A DNA stretch of 64,000 nt from Neoscytalidium dimidiatum (lineage: Eukaryota > Ascomycota > Dothideomycetes > Botryosphaeriales > Botryosphaeriaceae): the NCBI GenBank assembly GCA_037367355.1, contig CM074703.1, positions 2,294,001-2,358,000 of the forward strand. The letters run 5' to 3'. Position 1 is the stretch's first letter, and each line of letters opens with the position of its first letter. A model generated the notes under the pieces. That model did no database searches and was not told the DNA's origin. It worked only from the letters and a program-made list of their open reading frames with translations. A program made the translations under genes and the position numbers. Below, one piece after another: positions 48,121-59,082 of the stretch.

Positions 48121-49648
48121 ATGAGCAAAATGTGGGAAGTCGACCCAGAAACCAGGAGCAAGGTGAGCGCCTCGCGACCCTTCCCGCTCACGTCAACGCG
48201 CTTCGTGCAAACAACTCGTCCACTCCTACCCACAACATAGTTGCGCGACAGCTTAGGGTAGCGCTGCTAACCTTCTCGCCTTGGTACACAGCTCCTAGAG
48301 ATCCAGAAAGAAAACGGCAACAACTCATGCGTCGACTGCAACGCCCCGAGCCCTCAATGGGTACGTTCTCCAATATGGCTCCGCGTCTCCTCTCGCACTC
48401 GCGGCTCACCACCCGACTTGCGCCTCGCAGCGTTCCGCGGCAGTCGCTGATACACAGTCTCGCAGGCCTCCCCCAAGTTCGGCATTTTCATGTGCCTGAA
48501 CTGCTCCGGAGTTCACCGCGGTCTTGGCGTGCACATTTCCTTCGTCCGCAGTATAACCATGGACGCATTCAAGGCCGCTGAGCTCACGCGTATGAAGAAC
48601 GGCGGCAACAAGCCTTGGCAGGACTTCTTCAACAACCACCAATCCAACCAACTCGAGGGCCGCACATTCGACGACTGCACCATCAACGAGAGGTACGATA
48701 GCGAGGCCGGCGAAGAATGGAAGGACAGGTTGACTGCTAAGGTCGAGGGTAAGGAATACGTGCCGCAGCCCAAGGAGAGGAAGCCTTTGCAGAAGAGGAA
48801 TACAGCACCCCTCAGTGGTAGCAGGGCTGGAAGCAGATCGGGAACCCCGGTTTCACGCAACGAGCTGGAAGGCTTTGCGCCCGGTCGCACCGGTTCTCCC
48901 AGCTTGGGAACTGCGTCGTTGTCAAAGAAGCAACAGAACGAGGCCTACTTTGCGCGCATGGGAGCAGAAAATGCGAACAGGCCTGACGACTTACCACCTA
49001 ACCAAGGTGGAAAGTACGCCGGCTTTGGCAGCGATCCCTTCCCCCAGCAACAGTCACAGGCTAGTGTTCCAGGCCTGGACGACTTCCAGAAGGATCCCGT
49101 AGGCGCATTGACGAAGGGATTTGGCTGGTTCAGCACCACAGTACAGAAAACGGCAAAGACTGGTTACGAGGGCTGGGTGAAGCCCGGTATGGAGAACGTA
49201 TGTTTCCCCCCCTACGCTTGACATTCTCCTTCACCGCGTTAATGCGACGTTTTCAACAAAGCTCTCGAAAGCAGACATCGCCGCACAAGCCCGCCAAGCA
49301 GCCCTTACACTCGGACAAACCGCGCAATCAGCAAGCAAAAACGCCGCCGAATCCTTCAACCGCTTCGTCGAGGGCGATGATACGGTCGCGCCACGCAACG
49401 GAAATAACGGAAACAGCGCAAAGAAGGCAGGGCCCGATGAGGAGCACAAGGATTTCTGGGACTCGTTCGGCGCGGCACCCAGCGGCCCTAGCGCAGACAA
49501 GAAGAGCTTTTGGGATGAATTCGCTGCGGCTGGAGAGCAGACTGCCACCAAGCCGAAGCCAACTAGTGTAGGAACGGCAGCAATGAAGAAAGGAGGTAGC
49601 GGCAGTGCACCAACGAAGAAGGATGACGATGGATGGGGGGATTGGTAG
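48121..49648 (+). CDS. GCS1: ArfGAP (ADP-ribosylation-factor GTPase-activating protein)
   Basis: Exons are 48121-48162, 48292-48360, 48466-49197 and 49262-49648, coding 409 residues. It stimulates GTP hydrolysis by Arf GTPases in COPI traffic at the Golgi. The zinc finger is CVDC (27-30) and CLNC (47-50) with sixteen residues between, and the arginine finger is Arg55 in GVHRGLG. The middle part is Ser/Thr/Gly-rich. Toward the C-terminus come aromatic/acidic motifs (KDFWDSFG, KSFWDEF) and a terminal DDDGWGDW of the type that contacts coat proteins. The match is to the Gcs1/ArfGAP1 class by architecture; the yeast symbol is used on that basis. The last acceptor (AAG) is weaker than the others, but it is the one that joins GMEN to LSKADIAAQARQ in frame. 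Confidence 0.92.
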
Positions 49649-50199
49649 ATGATGGCAGCGGTTTTGATCTTAGATTCCCATTGGATGCATGCAGTGGATT
49701 GATGCATGAATTGGCGGATGATGCTTGTATGGAAGACCGCGCAGAATATGCGCCGAACGGATAATGCGTTTGATGTTTCTCTTCGATGTTCCGATCAGGC
49801 GAACAGACGGCGATCTCGAAGGGTCGTCAGCGAACAGGCAGGCCACCACGTTGAAGAACCTTCAAGCTCGCGCGGTAGTGTTAAATATTAGAATCACTCT
49901 ACTAGAAATTATTCCTAGACGGATGCATTGGAGTTCACCAGGGTCCGAGAGTCGCAGCATCACCATGTGAATCTTTGCCCTCCTGGGATTCCCCACACAT
50001 GGTTGAGCCGAGCTCGGCTTCGGTTAGAAGAGCTTCAGCAGCGGCGGTCCCGCACCTCAAGCTTCATCACCACCATCGCCGACATCCTCCCTTACCTCCG
50101 CTCTCAGCGCACACGTCAGCGGGGACAAGCAATCCAATCCCCCGCCATCGGCCGAGCTCCATTATCCATCCGCCGCGCCCTCTCTCCTCCAATCCAACC
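49649..50199. other. Intergenic gap
   Basis: 550 bp between tandem genes, presumably ArfGAP 3' UTR and the ETF-beta promoter with a CT-rich leader near 50080-50195. Nothing else seen. Confidence 0.5.
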
Positions 50200-51089
50200 A
50201 TGGCATCGAAGCTCCGCATCCTGGTCCCCGTCAAGCGGGTCATCGACTATGCCGTACGTCCTTTCTCCTCCGAACGCCGCATCCGCATCCGTGGTCGCAC
50301 GTCTCGATAACACCCCCGACGGAACATTACACCATACAAGTAGAGGCTAATTGGCATCCCACACAGGTCAAGCCGCGCATCAACAAGGCGCAGACGGCCG
50401 TCGAGACGGCGGGCGTCAAGCACAGCATGAATCCGTTCGACGAGCTCTCGGTCGAGGAAGCGGTGCGCCTGCGCGAACGCAAGACGCAGCCGGTCGACGA
50501 GATCATCGCCTGGAGCGCGGGGCCCGCGAAGGCGCAGGACGTCCTCCGCACCGCCATGGCCATGGGCGCCGACCGCGGCGTGCACGTGCAGACCGCCGAC
50601 GGCCCCGCGGGCGAGCTCGAGCCGCTGGGCGTGGCCAAGATGCTGCGGAAGGCGGTCGAGGAGGAGAAGGCCAACCTGGTCATCCTCGGCAAGCAGAGCA
50701 TCGACGACGACGCCAACCAGACCGGCCAGATGCTGTCCGGCCTGCTCGGCTGGCCCCAGGCCACCCAGGCCTCCAAGGTCGAGATCAAGGACGACACCTG
50801 CACCGTCACGCGCGAGGTCGACGGCGGCGTTGAGACGCTGCGCGCGAAGCTGCCCATGGTCATCACGACGGACCTCCGCTTGAACGAGCCGCGCTACGCG
50901 AGCTTGCCGAACATCATGAAGGCGAAGAAGAAGCCGCTGGCGAAGAAGACGCCGGAGGACTATGGCGTCGATGTCAAGAACAGGTTGAAGACGCTCAAGG
51001 TCACGGAGCCGCCGCAGAGGCAGGGCGGCCAGAAGGTCGAGGATGTGGACAGCATGATTTCGAAGCTGAAGGAGCTCGGTGCTTTGTAA
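50200..51089 (+). CDS. Electron transfer flavoprotein beta subunit
   Basis: Exons are 50200-50253 and 50367-51089, coding 258 residues. With the alpha subunit it forms the mitochondrial matrix ETF that carries electrons from acyl-CoA and other dehydrogenases to ETF-ubiquinone oxidoreductase. Family features in order are the start LRILVPVKRVIDYA; NPFDELSVEEAVRLRE; the nucleotide-binding segment VILGKQSIDDDANQTGQ followed by MLSGLLGWPQ; and the C-terminal signature LPMVITTDLRLNEPRYASLP. The length is as usual. There is no long presequence, as in other beta subunits. The intron is 113 nt (GTACGT donor, CAG acceptor). Confidence 0.96.
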
Positions 51090-51601
51090 GGAATCAATGG
51101 TGGTCATGTGCAATGAATGATCTAGAAGAGATCTGGTTAGACGGCTGCTCGGTCATCGAAGGGAATGGGTTTGGAACATGAGGTATAAAAAAGGGTCGGG
51201 CATCTGGGTTGCCGGACATCTGTACTGTACACAGCCGGTATGAGACTTTTACTCTATTTACTTCTTCTTGAATGTATTCTGTACCTCTGGGGCCGCTGAC
51301 GTACATTTGGGAAATCATGTCTCACTCGAAAAGACCGCATTGTTCAATTACTAGGACGAAGTGCAACACCAACCCTAGGAAGTTCATTCCATTACCCATA
51401 CTCGAAAAACAAATGAAACTGTACAGATATACCCACATTGTTTTTATTCGATGGGTCCAGCTCCTTACATATATGTAAATCGTCTCCTCCCCTCAGTACA
51501 ACTCTGATAGGACCCTTCCAGACCCACTTGCACAGCACCAAAGCAGCGCCACTAACGGCTGTTCCTAAGTGTCCCCCCAAATACAAAGACATTAAGCAAA
51601 C
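51090..51601. other. Intergenic gap
   Basis: 512 bp with no supported gene; 3' flank of ETF-beta and promoter of the acidic F-box gene. Confidence 0.5.
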
Positions 51602-52036
51602 ATGCCCGACCAACGACCCAGGGGGCCGTACAACAGCCTTCCCCACCTCCCCACCGAGCTGACCGAGATGATCCTGAGGTACGTCCACGGCGGCGTCACC
51701 AAGCGCTCCTTCGCCCAGATCATGCTGACGTGCAAGTGGTTCGCCGTCCTCGGCGTGGACATCCTGTACCAGGAGGTGCGGCTCACCACCACAGCCGCCA
51801 GCCTGGACGCGCTCGAGGCTTTCTTCGGCGCCAACGCGCGACGGTACGAGATCCCGCAGCTGCTGGCCATCAACTACCGGGACCCTAGACTCGACCACGA
51901 CGCTACTGAGGGCGGCAGCTCCTCTGACGGCGACGACGCCAAGGCGGGGGAGGACGAGGAGGAGGGCGAGGAAGACGAAGAAGACGAAGAGGAGGAGGAT
52001 GAGGAGGAAGAGGAGTTCGACGATGAGGACGGCGAT

Positions 52037-52071
<35 letters not shown>

Positions 52072-52284
52072 AGAGACGGTAGCGGCGGTGGCGGCGGCGG
52101 CGGCGGCAGACCAAGCAGCTGCCCTGCAGCATCGCTTCTTCACCATCCACATACCACAGCTAACACGGCTAAGGAAAGTCCTGCTACGCATGGTCGGCGC
52201 ACCGCGCACGCTCGTAGCCGTGGCGCTGGACGGCCTGCCAGCAACGGTGCAGGAGCTGTGGCTCGACACGACGGCGCCCGCTGC

Positions 52285-52326
<42 letters not shown>

Positions 52327-52564
52327 GCTGATGATCCACAACGAACACGGCCACGACGACGCGTTCTGTGCGGCAGTTGCGCGCGTGCTGGCGCGGCCGC
52401 GGCTGGCGCAGTTCCGGTGGCGAGGCGAGGACATCTGCCCGGGCCCGTTCAGAATGAGCGCGCTCGTGTGGGTGGGCGCCACGGGGCTGCTCAACCGGGC
52501 GAGGCTGTGCGAGGTGAATGTCAAGCGTCATGGCCAGAGCGAGACGAGGTGGGTGATGAAGTAG
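51602..52564 (+). CDS. F-box-like protein with long acidic run
   Basis: A single-exon gene of 320 residues. The N-terminus (SLPHLPTELTEMILRYV...FAQIMLTCKWF) fits an F-box. From about residue 110 there is an almost pure Glu/Asp stretch of some forty residues, then an Ala run and, near residue 230, a run of ten Thr residues encoded by an ACG repeat (about 52290-52323). The C-terminus (PLAQFRWRGEDICPGPFRM-like) is ordinary. The homopolymer runs reflect codon repeats and may vary in length. The role as SCF substrate adaptor is inference from the N-terminal motif. Confidence 0.75.
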
Positions 52565-53119
52565 AGGTAAGAAGTGGGAGGCGTTTGGGATACCACCCCT
52601 TTTTTTCCCCCCCTCTTTAGCGGGCTGACCACTTTCTTGTTTTACAATTTGATTCTTATTCTAAAAATTCTTCATGAAAATATGGTTGAGCCTTTGTGAT
52701 TAGTTATTATGTGACTTTTACTATATGAACAGCTTCACTCAGAGCATGGTCGTGTGAGATACGTCATTGTAGAAGAAATGCCCGGGAATGAAATACACTA
52801 GTCAATATTGTGCCCTGCGCAACTACTTGGCCAAGCTTAAGAGTAAGCGGCAATCCGTCATAGCGCCCGGGACCTAGTACGAGTAAGGTATTCTCAGATT
52901 CACGTAACCCATTCTTTATATACATACTTTAGGATTCTCATTGTTCTGTAGCTGCAACCTTTTTCGAGTGTGTGAAGCCTACTTCAAATGCTAATTGAAA
53001 CCCGCCAGAACGACGTCAATGTTCCGCCTCCGTGACTGTTAAGCCCTTGCTTTGTTAATTGATCCTCGTGAAACGTGTTGTAGCTGGATTCCGTGTTACT
53101 TCTTCTACACTTGGTCCTC
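52565..53119. other. Convergent intergenic gap
   Basis: About 550 bp, AT-rich, between two converging F-box genes. Nothing else seen. Confidence 0.5.
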
Positions 53120-54649
53120 TCAACCAACATGCTCTAGCTCCGCCTGTCCCACGAAGATGATCGAGTACAGATACTGCGCCGCCTGATGGATAGCAAGCGC
53201 CCCGATGAAGCGGCTCTGGGGCCTGTAACCGGGCGGGAAAAGGCCGTATAACACGTCTGTCTCCAGCAAGCCAACCCACTTATAAGCACGCCTTGACAAG
53301 CGTTCTTCCCTCTCTCTGCTTCGCTTCATGAGCAGAATCCTGTAGTCTGGCTCCGTGGAGACGGGGATGAGCTCCTCTATCATGAACGAATAATGGAAGT
53401 CTTCGTGATCGAGACCGTATTCGTGATCGTCCTGAATTCCTGGCAATCGCGATCCGTAGCTAGTCTCCTGCCATGCACCCAATCCGTCCAGATAAGGGGC
53501 CTCGGATAGCCCAATCATTAGTATTCCACCACCAATACTGTCCTTCATCCTGATTACAGGGGCTCTGAACCCCTGAGGGCCTTCGAGCCTCATACACGCA
53601 GGTATGCTGGTTGTCGTGTTCGCGACGAGATCCAAGATGTGAATGAATCCATGTCCATTTCTGGTATTCCTGTCGACCTCGGCTCTGTGGATGATGAATG
53701 ACTCAAGCTTTGGAAACACTCCCTGCTCGATAGCCTTACGAAATTCCGGCAGCATTACCTGGCAGATCATCTCCGTAGCCGATGGGATAGTGTGGCAAGG
53801 CTTGTAACGATTTATCAGGCACATGGGTGACAACCGGCGCGCCGTGAGTCCACGGCCGGGGCCCACGAGAGCCCATAGTGGAAGCGAGACATCGATGAAG
53901 ACCTGTCGGAGGAGAGGAAACTTCATGTCTGAAAGCTGAGTTGATTCTGAAATGCCAAATATCCAAGGGCACGCATCTCTGAGTTGTAAGCTGAGCCTGT
54001 GGAGGCGAGGAAGAACCTGGTTCAGTGTTCTGCATAGGTGGATCTCAGGTGGATCTCCGCTTGGAGGCGCGAACATGCTATAGTCATGCATCTTATTTGT
54101 GCTGAGCTCCAGATTAATGACAGAACGTGGCAACAGCTTGAGGATGTTCTTAACGAAGAATCCGAAGTAACTATCGGCTGTATGCGGGTCGAGTGAAATG
54201 GTTGGCGGATCCTCGATCGTCAGTGAGAGAGTTTTGAGCCTGTTCATCTGAGCGAGCAAGAATACGAACGAGTCGAGAGTCGAAGGGCAGACTGGCGCTG
54301 ATGTAGACCCTTCGTTACTGTCAGGGCAATCTTTTGTGATGATGACCGTCAAGGAGGTGATGTTAGGTATATGCTGTCGTGGGAACGCCGCTGTAAAGTT
54401 GATCAATCTCCAGGAACCGTCTACGACCAGGTTTCCGTAGGTCAAAGGAAGCCCCAACATAGCCCATTTTCTACAGCACGTGATAGATTTGATGTACTTG
54501 CGACCATTCGGACAGCTGTTCCGAAAGCGCCTCAAGATCTGAACAATTAGCTCGCCTGGCAACTGAGAAGCAGCTGAAGCAGTCTTTGCCAGCTCAGTCT
54601 TGGGTTTGCTCGAGCCTCTCGTCCTTATGGCTAATTGCTGGCTCTCCAT
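53120..54649 (-). CDS. F-box domain protein
   Basis: A single-exon gene of 509 residues starting at the ATG 54649. Residues about 28-42 (SQLPGELIVQILRRF) are the F-box core and CRKWAMLGLPLTYGNLV the usual continuation. Repeated leucine-spaced strands follow (LKTLSLTIED, VINLELSTNK, LHRLSLQLRD), consistent with an irregular LRR substrate-binding region. It belongs to the same broad type as the gene at 1.2-2.8 kb, but the two are not close copies. No target can be inferred. Confidence 0.82.
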   Translation of the reverse strand: MESQQLAIRTRGSSKPKTELAKTASAASQLPGELIVQILRRFRNSCPNGRKYIKSITCCRKWAMLGLPLTYGNLVVDGSWRLINFTAAFPRQHIPNITSLTVIITKDCPDSNEGSTSAPVCPSTLDSFVFLLAQMNRLKTLSLTIEDPPTISLDPHTADSYFGFFVKNILKLLPRSVINLELSTNKMHDYSMFAPPSGDPPEIHLCRTLNQVLPRLHRLSLQLRDACPWIFGISESTQLSDMKFPLLRQVFIDVSLPLWALVGPGRGLTARRLSPMCLINRYKPCHTIPSATEMICQVMLPEFRKAIEQGVFPKLESFIIHRAEVDRNTRNGHGFIHILDLVANTTTSIPACMRLEGPQGFRAPVIRMKDSIGGGILMIGLSEAPYLDGLGAWQETSYGSRLPGIQDDHEYGLDHEDFHYSFMIEELIPVSTEPDYRILLMKRSREREERLSRRAYKWVGLLETDVLYGLFPPGYRPQSRFIGALAIHQAAQYLYSIIFVGQAELEHVG

Positions 54650-55111
54650 TTTACCTTATTCTCTTTCCAACTTCCTTCAGACAGGGCTCTGTCGGAGCTC
54701 GAACGAGGTTGAAGTAGAGTAGACCTTAAGCCAGGTAGGGTTGAACGGGGCGCTTAGAGTGTAGAGGAGGTGAGGCGGCTGTACCATGCGGTGGCTTCGT
54801 GGCAATGTTGATTGTCCGCGTGAGGTTTTTCAGTATGCAAGCGAAAGTGGCGCCGTTGAACAGAGATGCTAAGCTTCTCTCAAGTGAAATGAGCGCGAGG
54901 TTGATGTGACAGTCGGTGACTGATGCGAGGAAGGGAATTGGAGTTCCGCGAAGGTCTGAAGAGGCTGATGAGGGGAGGCGCGACTATGACGCAGCAGGCA
55001 AGAGTGTGAGCAGGCAGCACTAGGTCCTCTGAGAATACTGTGAACGAAGGCAGGAACCTGGTGACTGCGCAAATGCCAGGAATAAGCACATCTCTGGTCA
55101 CCGTTAACTTC

Positions 55112-55157
55112 ACATTGCAAAGGCTTTGATCCAACACACTCTACCATTGAGCTGCAC
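55112..55157 (-). other. tRNA-like 5' half (A-box) without matching B-box
   Basis: The minus strand reads GCAGCTCAATGGTAGAG, the typical D-arm/A-box of eukaryotic tRNAs, preceded by a plausible acceptor strand. No GGTTCGANNCC-type B-box or closing acceptor follows within 100 nt, so this is a fragment or chance match rather than a functional tRNA. Confidence 0.3.
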
Positions 55158-55808
55158 CCCACACCTCGCCGCTGAAGGTGCCTCATGTCCATCCCTCACC
55201 TCAGTTTGATGCATTTCAATTCCCTCGTTCCATGCGTGAGCTGACACTTCGCTGCGCTCCAGCAAGAGGCCCTTCGCGTTACAAGCGGGCGATCCTCGAG
55301 ATGGCCTCTCTGCGCGTGTCAAGCTCAATCTCGACCCAACTCCTTTCCGGCTCACTACCGTGCCTTTGAATATTCTCTCGCCCAGAAAACGTAGTGACGT
55401 ATCCCTGCATAGCATCATTGTTCTCGTGTGGCTGATTCAACGTTTCGCGTGTGACCACAACTGATTTGAAATCGATCCGAAATCCAACTCCAAGGCAATA
55501 GAACAAACCGGAAACTCCGAGATCTAAATGCGGTAGTCAACGTCAGAACGCCCTCCGTAGCTCCAGCCTTTCTGTTGAGACTGTTGTATCCCGAAATCAA
55601 GTGAAGAAGATAAGAATGGAGGCCAATACAGACCACCACTAAGCTCGTCCCATCTCGTGTTCAATGCCGTCTATCCGCCTAGCACCGATATGATCAGTCA
55701 TTCAACACCAAGATGCCGCGCCGAACGTTCGCCTCCGGACTCACACGATCCCAACCTGCCTCCTCGTCCTTTCCACAGACCGAAGGGCAACAACAACCCC
55801 GTCACGCT

Positions 55809-55825
55809 TCTCTCTCTCTCTCTCT
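55809..55825. repeat. (CT)n microsatellite
   Basis: About eight CT units. Confidence 0.85.
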
Positions 55826-58800
55826 GCCCTCCATATAATCACACGCGTCACGCCCCACAAACCACTATCAATATTCAAACAATATGTGTGTTCAAAAAAG
55901 GCGGGTGATTGCTATAATGAGCAGCCTCCCATCACATGATGGTGCATGACTCGAGCATACCTTCTTGAATAAAAACTCCCTAAGGCGAAGCGCACGGGCA
56001 GCGACCTTCCTGAAACCGGCGGTCTGATGATGTTCGTGTCCCACAGTAAGCGGCGCTCGACTCGTGCGAAAAGACGAGTCAGCAGTCACATGAGGCGTGT
56101 GCGCACGTACTTTGGTCTCTGTCTGGCGAGTTCGGTCCGCTTTAGCTCTGTAACATGAAGTTGGGAAGGAAACGTATGAGCTGTGGAAGCGAGAGTGCAG
56201 GATTGTATGTGCGAAAGGAGTCTGGAAAGTTGAACTCTAGATGGATCACTCCAACACTTCACAACAGGATCTATATTACAATTAAAATCCTGGAGCGACA
56301 TCGTATCCTCTCCGCAAAGAGCGCACATACATACGCATCTCTTGGCGAGCGGTAGAACCCATCCAACGGCGCTGCGCGGCGGCAGATGCGGCCCAAGCTT
56401 CTGTAGGGCAGCGGAAAGCCAGGAGGCTTGCAGCATCGGCGGCCCGGGGGAGAGGAAAGGACGTTTGGTATGGACCAACAAGATGAAGGTACCGATGAAC
56501 GTTGCTCTCGCCAAGCAAATACTGCGCCATTCACGAGTCGTTTGTGGGGAGCCCCGGTGCTTGCTCCTGTGACTCCTGTGCCTACCATCGGGACGTGCTG
56601 CAACGAGCTAGTGCATACGCGAGTATTGGTGTGCTATAGGCGCTTGCATGCTATAGTTGGCTGTTCGCTATCTGATGCGCGACAGGCGGCGGCAGGAGAA
56701 GGGCAACCACGAGAAGAGTGGGGGGAACACGGCATGACAAAATTGACCTGAGCGAAGCAAAGCACGTGTGAGACTGCTATAACCCTGCAAAGATTAGCCG
56801 CGTCTACTCAGTGACGAGAAATGATAAGTAATCTGGCGAGTGATCTGTAAGGTGGGCGCTCATGTGGGTTTGCTTGTGGGTTTCTCGCGTGCGATCTGGT
56901 GATTATAGGATGGGGTCTGCTCGGCGACTGGGTGCTGGATGGGAACAGTGGGCACAGAGCAGCCGTTCGAGAGCGGAGCGAAGTCGGTTCGAGCTTGGCC
57001 GGAGAGGAGTCAGGGACCATTGCGGTAACGCCTCAATTTCCGGCTACCAAACTGCCGGGACAGCACGGCTGGCACGCAGAAGACTCCAAAGTCGAGGCGT
57101 TGGGTAAGTGAGGCGGACGACAGGCACCAAAGGGGGATCTTGTGCCGTGTGGGAAGGAGACCGGCAACGAGGGTGGCAGCGGTTGTGCCGTTGGTGGTTC
57201 CAGTCCGCAGGGCATGGATCGTCGATGTGCCATGGTGCTCATTGCTTTTTCTATTTTCCCGAACACTGGAACGGCCGACGCACGGAACGGCAATTGCGAA
57301 TTCTCGTACCTCTCCAGGTGCGCAGCCAAGCACAGAGCGGGTTGCCTGGCGTGGGCCTCTCCTCCTTATCGAGCGTACACAGCAGGTGCCAAGCGCTAAA
57401 GGCGAGAAGGGTCCAGCGGTAATGACGGTGCGGAGCGAGCCATAGCGGCGAGGCGTGCATGGCACGCTTGCGAGAAAGCCGACGACGAGACGGACGCGCG
57501 ATTGTCATGACTAGAGGAGTCGCGGTTCGGATAACGTAAACAGAGAAGGCGGTAGCTCGTGGCGAGCGGGAGAGGGCGCAAGGGGCACCGGCGTGGAGTC
57601 AAGACTCGCGGAGACTGAAGGCTGGAAGGCGACAGCGGCCACGGCGGACTCGAAGGATTTCCGGTCAATCGTGAGGCAGCGGCCATTGCGTCTCCGAGAT
57701 CTCTCTGAGCTGCATCAGCTGGACAGGCGCGCAACAGATTGCAGGCTCCACCTCGAATGAATCCGGGCGCGAGTGCGCAAGCGTCGGCGCGAATCATGCT
57801 GAGGAGAGACAGATCAGCTTTCGTGCCATCCAGAACGCCTGATGATTTGCGCGACTCGTCGCCCTTCAGGAATGAAAAACGCGCAATTCGTCGAGAGGGC
57901 TTGGGGATTAGCCGTTAATGATTGCGAATCTCGCCGCCGAGAGCAGCCTAGGTACGAGCCGCGCGCCTGCAACAGGCGACTGAAGGGCACGGGAGGCCGG
58001 CAACAGTGAGTTCAGATCCCACTTGCTGCACTCGCGTCTCAAGTCGGGACCGGTCAAGGAAAAAAAAAGGGAACCAGATTAAAGTTGAAAATGTTAAGTC
58101 TCTTTTCGCGAAAATCACGCTTGATGTGTCTGTCGCGCAGCACCGGAGGGCAGGAAAACAGCACCAAGCTTTTCCTGCTCACGGTCAAGGTAGCCAGCAT
58201 CGGGACATAGCAAGGGTTCACGGGCGGGAAGCCGTCTGCTTCAGGCATCCAGCTCCGCATCGGATAGCAGCGAGTCGGGGCGACGGGCAATGCGCACGGA
58301 TAGCATGGAATTGTGTTTCATCGACGGCGGGCATTAAAACGTGGGCGCAGAGGTGGGCACAGGCACTTGTCGGGTGCTGTTGCTGCACGGAATGGAGATC
58401 GTCGCGCTGGGGACTGCGTCGAGGCACCAGGAGGCCGCGTGTAGGTTCGGGCCGAGAAATGCAAAGCCACAGGATCTGGTGGGTGGCAGGCGGTTGACTC
58501 TGACGAGTGCGGCGACAAAGGTGAGGTAGAGGCGGGCGGTGAGGTGTGAGTGGTTGAGGGCGTACGGCGGAGGCGGAGGTACCATTTTAGCCTGTCCGAG
58601 AGCAGTGCAAGGCGAGAGACGAACCGCAGCGGAGGCACCAACACCTCGCTACTAACAACCCATGCCCGCAAACGCATAGCAGCTGATCATAAGATGTGAC
58701 AGGTGGGCACGCCTCTGCAGTAGCTTCATCGCTGGTCTCAGGCACAAACACGCGCTGTGCGAAGTGTTTCCTGATCTTGTCCGTCAAAACGCACCGATGT

Positions 58801-59058
58801 GAAGCCATCAACGCTAGGTTGCTGACGACCTGGTTGCCGGTGCGTCGAGGCCTCGTTGCACCGCAGCGATGCGCTGCCGGCAGAAACAGGCAGTTGGCGA
58901 TGCGGCAGGCGGTGGGCGGGCGTAGCGGAAAGGCTGGCAACGGCAGCGGCAGCATGCAGGCCGGGGTCGCGTGCATGGGAAGGGAACGTGGGCCGCCGGT
59001 CCAACAACCTCCAACATGCCGCTGCTTGCTCGGCCGCCGGACGCGGAAGCTTCAGATG

Positions 59059-59082
59059 CCAGAGCCAGAGCCAGAGCCAGAG
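59059..59082. repeat. (CCAGAG)4 tandem repeat
   Basis: Four exact hexamer copies in a non-coding GC-rich region. Confidence 0.85.
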
